Under the pieces are notes generated by a model. That model made no database searches, was not told the DNA's origin, and saw nothing but the letters and a program-made list of their open reading frames with translations. From positions 1-11,611 of the forward strand of contig JSYX01000832.1 in the NCBI GenBank assembly GCA_000787465.1: a stretch of 11,611 nt of DNA, in the 5' to 3' direction. A program made the translations under genes and the position numbers. The stretch is from Thermomucor indicae-seudaticae (Eukaryota > Mucoromycota > Mucoromycetes > Mucorales > Lichtheimiaceae). This document shows positions 8,296 through 11,611 of this stretch, piece by piece; position 1 is the stretch's first letter; every line of letters starts with the position of its first letter.

Positions 8296-8781
8296 AGGAC
8301 AGGGTTTCTGGGTACTCTCAAGCACGCAAGTCGACGTTGTCTCTCCCCTACTAAACCCGGTGATTCGGACTTTGTAGTATGTGATATAGGTGCAACCAAC
8401 GAGAGTCACTGCCTTCAATTCTTAGCGGCTCTAAGGCTTTAGGCAAGGGAAGAAGTCGACGCTGTTTGGTGCCTGTTACCCATTGGTAAAGGAATCATCG
8501 AAAAAGTTGAAAACAATGGCAATAAAATGGCGGATTTACATCGTTCTTACTGGTCATATCTTAGACAAGCAAATCAGAGTTCGCTTTGATCCAAAGTAAA
8601 TCTTGCGGGCCTGAAAGAAGCCAATGATATATGTAAAAGCGTGGAGAGACGACGGGTGGGTCGTCTCTCGCTTCCTTCCTTTAATGGAAGTTATCTTGGG
8701 ACGTTCAGGTTACACTCGTTTCAGAAGTGCTACGGCGGTGGCCCAAATATACCTGCCAATACAGGTAAAAGACGACGTTGA
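8296..8781 (+). other. In-frame continuation after the KDZ remnant, possible degraded coding sequence
   Basis: The KDZ reading frame goes on past its TAA for 162 codons with only TAG (8440-8442) and TGA (8587-8589) before a TGA at 8779-8781, that is, runs of 48, 48 and 63 codons. The translation has coding-like composition (GDSDFVVCDIGATNESHCL, AREEVDAVWCLLPIGKGI, NKMADLHRSYWSYLRQANQS). No family is recognised. It may be an old host-gene or element fragment, or chance. Confidence 0.25.
8644..8669. repeat. Perfect 10-bp stem inverted repeat
   Basis: GAGAGACGAC (8644-8653) and its exact reverse complement (8660-8669) flank a 6-nt loop GGGTGG. It is GC-rich and stable. It lies inside the possible degraded frame, so it may be coincidental or part of a small element. 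Confidence 0.6.
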
Positions 8782-8957
8782 CTTGCGTGATTGAGAGCAC
8801 CCTCTGACATGCGCAGATACCTTTTATGGTAATCTGAGTCTAAAATGTGAGCGGTGTTTTAAATCAAAAAATTGGCAGGCTTTTCAAAAAATTGTCGAGT
8901 CTTGGTGACGCGCACCATATTGTAATAAATATATTATAGGATAATCTATCTAGTCCA

Positions 8958-9017
8958 GTGTTCAAGTCATCTACTCAATGTTCAAGCCATTTATCTTATG
9001 TGCAAGCACCATTTTAT
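8958..9017. repeat. Three degenerate 20-bp tandem units
   Basis: Units at 8958-8977, 8978-8997 and 8998-9017 share the pattern xTGTTCAAGyCAT followed by a T/C/A-rich half. The first two match at about 15 of 20 positions and the third is more diverged (TGTGCAAG). The origin is unknown. Confidence 0.55.
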
Positions 9018-9049
9018 TGTGCATACGAGACTTGTAAGCAAACTATATC

Positions 9050-9102
9050 TTATGTCTAGCGCAGAAGCATTCTTACTGCTGCCTTCTGCGCTTTCTACAT
9101 AA
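9050..9102. repeat. Imperfect hairpin, 16 paired bases
   Basis: Inner stem AGCGCAGAAG (9058-9067) pairs exactly with CTTCTGCGCT (9083-9092) around a 15-nt loop. The outer stem TTATGT (9050-9055) pairs exactly with ACATAA (9097-9102), with a small asymmetric bulge between the two stems. It could be a tiny palindromic element or a transcript hairpin. Confidence 0.55.
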
Positions 9103-9347
9103 AAGTATAAGAATTACTATGCATGTAGACGGATGCGTATGCAATCAGATCATGACTTACCGGCTGTCCTCGCCGTGTGGCAGACCAGAGGAGGTACTAT
9201 AAAGAATTCATACTGTTAATCCAATGACCAATAATGTGATAGAGAAATCTGGATCATCACCTGCCACCTTCACGGCCATGCTGCGCCAAGATAGCCCTAC
9301 GATACAGTTAGTTTATGGTGATATTGGATAACTTCCAAAACTCCAGA

Positions 9348-9450
9348 GTGGTAAAAATTTACCACCGGTAGCACAAGCAAACTTTAAATGGGCGCTCCGC
9401 TTTACCACTGATTTACCACTCCAAGATGGCTTCCAAAACTCATTTACCAC
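9348..9450. repeat. TTTACCAC motif cluster at the 3' edge of the DDE_4 remnant
   Basis: GTGGTAAA (9348-9355) faces TTTACCAC (9358-9365) with a 2-bp spacer. Further direct copies of TTTACCAC start at 9401, 9412 and 9443. CTTCCAAAACTC occurs at 9332-9343 and 9430-9441, 98 bp apart. The cluster sits just beyond the stop of the DDE_4 transposase remnant, so it may be the terminal and subterminal binding sites of that element. Confidence 0.45.
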
Positions 9451-9452
9451 TT

Positions 9453-9932
9453 TTATTGACTCTGACGTCTATTTCTATGGTTATGTAACCAGTTATTGTA
9501 ATAAACAGTGCGTATTTGGTTTATCCCAGCTATGTTGACACGGAACTTGTGTAGATGCCAAATCACAGTCAGGATCTGACGACTGGCGGCACGATTGCTT
9601 GTGAAAGGCAAGCGCAACCTGGCGAATGCAGCTTGCAGGCTACGCATACCCCATTCAACGGCCTGGCGGTTTCTTGTAATTGTCCCATACCACTCCCTCA
9701 TAGCCGGGTTATACTGCCTGCTGTTTTCTTTAGGTACGCTCAGGACTTTTTCTCGAAACTCTTGCTGGCAGGGAAATGCTGAATCAGCGAGAATTATGAA
9801 ACCTGAGGGCGTGTGGTCTCGCAATAGGTCGTATAGCGGCAACGCTATATTTGCATCATGCCATGAGCCAGGACAATTGTATCTTATGATTATCATATAA
9901 GTCTTTAATGCCACACGGGTTAAAAGCTAAAA
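9453..9932 (-). pseudogene. DDE_4 (PIF/Harbinger-like) transposase remnant, C-terminal part
   Basis: A DDE_4 endonuclease region reads NCPGSWHDANIALPLYDLL, then GFIILADSAFP (second catalytic Asp), RNRQAVEWGMRSLQAAFARL (catalytic Glu) and HLHKFRVNIAGINQIRTVYY to a TGA at 9453-9455. Upstream of about 9905 the conserved block ILAFNPCGIK is in a different frame, so a small indel breaks the gene. The remaining N-terminal part lies on the far side of the inserted Tc1 element (11524 onward). The family cuts and pastes DNA with 3-bp target duplications; neither outer end is confidently located. Confidence 0.8.
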
Positions 9933-9934
9933 TA

Positions 9935-10143
9935 CAGTGACTCAAAAAACTGGAAGAATGTTTGGTGACTTTGCAAATTGAAGGCGATTGCTCCCGTTCC
10001 AGAGGGCAATGACCACACGCGTTGGTTCTCATGAAAGCCTACGTTTTACTCTACAAAACAATATTTGACTCAAATTACTTTAATAGAATATTTGTGTCAC
10101 AATGATGTTTGAAAGACAGCCGATGCATTCTTCCAGTTTTTTG
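9935..10143. repeat. Left Tc1 arm: outer site plus inverted inner site
   Basis: The outer core (9943-9960) and the inner core (10126-10143) are exact reverse complements over 18 bp. The arm spans 209 bp from the element end. Interior sequence is not clearly shared with the right arm. Confidence 0.8.
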
Positions 10144-10163
10144 TGTTATTTATTTCTACTCAA

Positions 10164-11179
10164 CTAGTACTTCGTATATCCCACTTTCGCATCCAGAACC
10201 GCTTTAATCCTTTGCGGCATACTTTCTATGAGATTTTGGCATACACTGCGTGGTATTTTGTTCCATTTGGTCTGCACCCTCTCCCATAACTCATTGATAC
10301 TAGTTGGTGGGTACTTATGTGCATTCAACCTTTGCTTGATGTGGACCCAAAGGTGTTCAATGGGATTTAGGTCCGGAGACTGCGCAGGCCAGTCTAGAAC
10401 TTGCACGTTGTTGTCCTTGAGCCATTGTTGTGCCTTCTTTGACGTGTGCTTGGGGTCATTGTCTTGCTGGAAGATCATGTCGTCAGGATTTCTTTTGTAA
10501 TATTCCGCCGACTGCTTAACATAGTCCCCAGGATTTCCGTGTAAAGATGTTGGTCCATTCATCCGTCTATTCTGCACATGTAGCCCACTCCGTCGTACAG
10601 CATGCAGCCCCAAATTATGAGGAAGCCGCCCCCGTGCTTCACTGTGCCGTTTACGTGGTGACTACTCAGCATAGCCCCTGGCTTTTTCCAGCACCACAGA
10701 CGCCCGTCGGACCCAACACGGTTTATTTTGGTCTCATCAGACCATATGACACGTTTCCAGCCGTCTACTGTCCAATGCTGGTACTTGCGTGCAAACTCGC
10801 GGCGAGCGCTGATATATCAAGGTTCAAGCTTTGGCTTCTTCTGTTTAGCTCTACCCTTAAGGCCGGACTTCCTGAGTGAATTTCGCGCGGTTTCCACGCT
10901 GAACTTCACGTCACTAGTCTTCATAAGTTCTCTGTGTGCCTCCACTGCTGTGCTATGTTCCCCTGAAGTGACGGCTCGGACAAGGCGTCGTGATATCTGT
11001 GGCGTGATCTGCTGCGGACGGCCACCTTTCGACTTCTCCAAGTCGGGAGCGTATTCTTGACAAACTTTGTTAACGATGAAGTGACTCACTCCTACTCGCT
11101 TGGCTATCTCCCTGCTTGTGAGACCAGTTCTTAGCAAGGATACTATATTTCTTCGTTTCTCATCCGAGATCGGCTTCAT
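10164..11179 (-). pseudogene. Tc1/mariner transposase pseudogene (DD34E)
   Basis: The likely start is the ATG at 11179 (MKPISDEKRRNIVSLLRTGL). A first helix-turn-helix (TSREIAKRVGVSHFIVNKV), a GRPR-like hinge (KGGRPQQIT) and a second helix-turn-helix follow. The catalytic domain shows IWSDETKI (first Asp), FQQDNDPKHTS (second Asp) and SPDLNPIEHLW (Glu), with 34 residues between the last two, hence DD34E. The frame is broken three times: TGA at 10819-10817 (after KPKLEP), TGA at 10561-10559 (after CRIDG), and a one-base loss in the run of G near 10526-10529 that moves the rest (DYVKQSAEYYKRNPDD onward) to another frame. It ends KVGYTKY. All catalytic residues are otherwise present, so the copy died recently relative to its neighbours. 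Confidence 0.93.
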
Positions 11180-11312
11180 GGTGGGAATTTTGCGTTGCGG
11201 TTGATGTTCAACACTGTATTCGACCCGAGGTACTGTAGTTTCAAAGCCTAACGCTCTAACAGAACTGGTTAGTTGGGTTGTGCGATCCCCATTGGTGACT
11301 ATGTCGATGACA

Positions 11313-11521
11313 CAAAAAACTGGAAGAATGAGGGATCCGAACTGAATCACCGATTTAAAGACAGAAATCAACTCCGCAGCGAATCAACCCATGTTTTTAG
11401 ATAGCCTAGGTCTCAAGCTTTCAAATGGTGTATTGCTTAAGAAGATGGGATGCTTCTACCAGGAGATATTGCGTCTTGAAGATAAGTAGGCAAAACATTC
11501 TGCCAGTTTTTTGAGTCACTG
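11313..11521. repeat. Right Tc1 arm: inner site plus inverted outer site
   Basis: The inner core (11313-11330) matches the left sites exactly. The outer core (11496-11513) has one mismatch (CTGCCAG against CTTCCAG). The arm is again 209 bp from inner core to element end. Confidence 0.8.
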
Positions 11522-11523
11522 TA

Positions 11524-11611
11524 GGTACTCGGCTGGCCAACTTTAAACCGCGATTGCGGAGCAGGAAGTCGTTTCCAGATATAGGTTTCTAAGTCCGATC
11601 GACTTGAAATT
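11524..11611 (-). pseudogene. DDE_4 transposase remnant, upstream fragment beyond the Tc1 insertion
   Basis: On the minus strand one frame reads SGNDFLLRNRG then LKLASRVP up to the insertion site, and continues as ILAFNPCGIK on the other side of the Tc1 element, matching the conserved block just before CPGSWHDA in DDE_4 proteins. A TAG precedes this segment (about 11584). Another frame (YIWKRLPAPQSRFKVGQPS) is also open here and is an alternative reading. The fragment runs off the window. Confidence 0.55.

Larger units (their letters stand above)
8782..9347. other. AT-rich non-coding stretch between transposon remnants
   Basis: No gene is seen. It contains a direct repeat TCAAAAAATTG twice (about 8868 and 8883), an AT-rich tract near 8920-8945, the 20-bp tandem repeat and the long hairpin listed separately. 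Confidence 0.5.
9935..11521 (-). mobile_element. Complete but inactive Tc1/mariner element, 1,587 bp
   Basis: Ends are 26-bp inverted repeats (9935-9960 and 11496-11521, one mismatch) beginning CAGTGACTCAAAAAACTGG. They are flanked by the TA target duplication (9933-9934 and 11522-11523) that Tc1/mariner elements create. Inner copies of the core site CAAAAAACTGGAAGAATG lie in inverted orientation at 10126-10143 and 11313-11330. A single minus-strand transposase pseudogene occupies the interior. The element interrupts the DDE_4 transposase remnant. Confidence 0.92.

Noticed and set aside
9555..9900. Two overlapping plus-strand open frames
   Set aside because: Antisense to the well-supported DDE_4 transposase remnant.
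10228..11060. Three plus-strand open frames of 90-110 codons
   Set aside because: Antisense shadows of the Tc1 transposase.
11180..11371. N-terminal extension of the Tc1 transposase frame up to 11371
   Set aside because: The upstream start would be TTG and the frame runs into the inner repeat; the ATG at 11179 begins the usual transposase N-terminus.

Overview
The window looks like nuclear DNA of a fungus, probably an early-diverging (Mucoromycota-like) lineage, though the phylum cannot be fixed from sequence alone. The reasons are protein-coding genes split by very short spliceosomal introns (about 42-76 bp, GT-AG plus one likely GC-AG), small intergenic gaps, AATAAA-type signals just after stops, a mitochondrial bL17 gene with one 58-bp intron, and a mixture of KDZ, Tc1/mariner and DDE_4 (PIF/Harbinger-like) transposon remnants.

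The left half (1-6200) is the gene-bearing part. A possible plus-strand 3' exon (120-410) runs tail-to-tail into a six-exon minus-strand gene (405-2939) for a SIZ/PIAS-type SUMO E3 ligase with a degenerate SAP-like segment, PINIT domain, SP-RING and a C-terminal SUMO-interacting motif. After an ill-defined stretch (2940-4486) comes a minus-strand, five-exon gene (4487-5458) for the N-terminal part of the nucleoporin NUP93/Nic96. It stops where the alpha-solenoid should begin. It shares a short divergent promoter with the plus-strand mitochondrial ribosomal protein L17 gene (5588-6185).

The middle (6200-7680) holds no recognised gene. A minus-strand candidate (6264-6720) shows coding-like pieces, one of them crossed by an in-frame TGA.

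The right half (7680-11611) is a transposon graveyard. A KDZ transposase C-terminus carries a nonsense codon and has lost a conserved acidic residue. Its reading frame continues for a further 160 codons with few stops. Next come hairpins and a three-unit tandem repeat, then a DDE_4 transposase remnant split by a complete but dead 1,587-bp Tc1/mariner element inserted at a TA. Taking out the Tc1 element and one TA leaves one DDE_4 frame running across the junction, so the insertion order is readable. The Tc1 ends are unusual: each carries an outer and an inverted inner copy of the same 18-bp site at exactly the same 209-bp span.

No new defence or biosynthetic system is evident. The most interesting items are the N-terminal-only NUP93, the end architecture of the Tc1 element, and the long open frame after the KDZ remnant.
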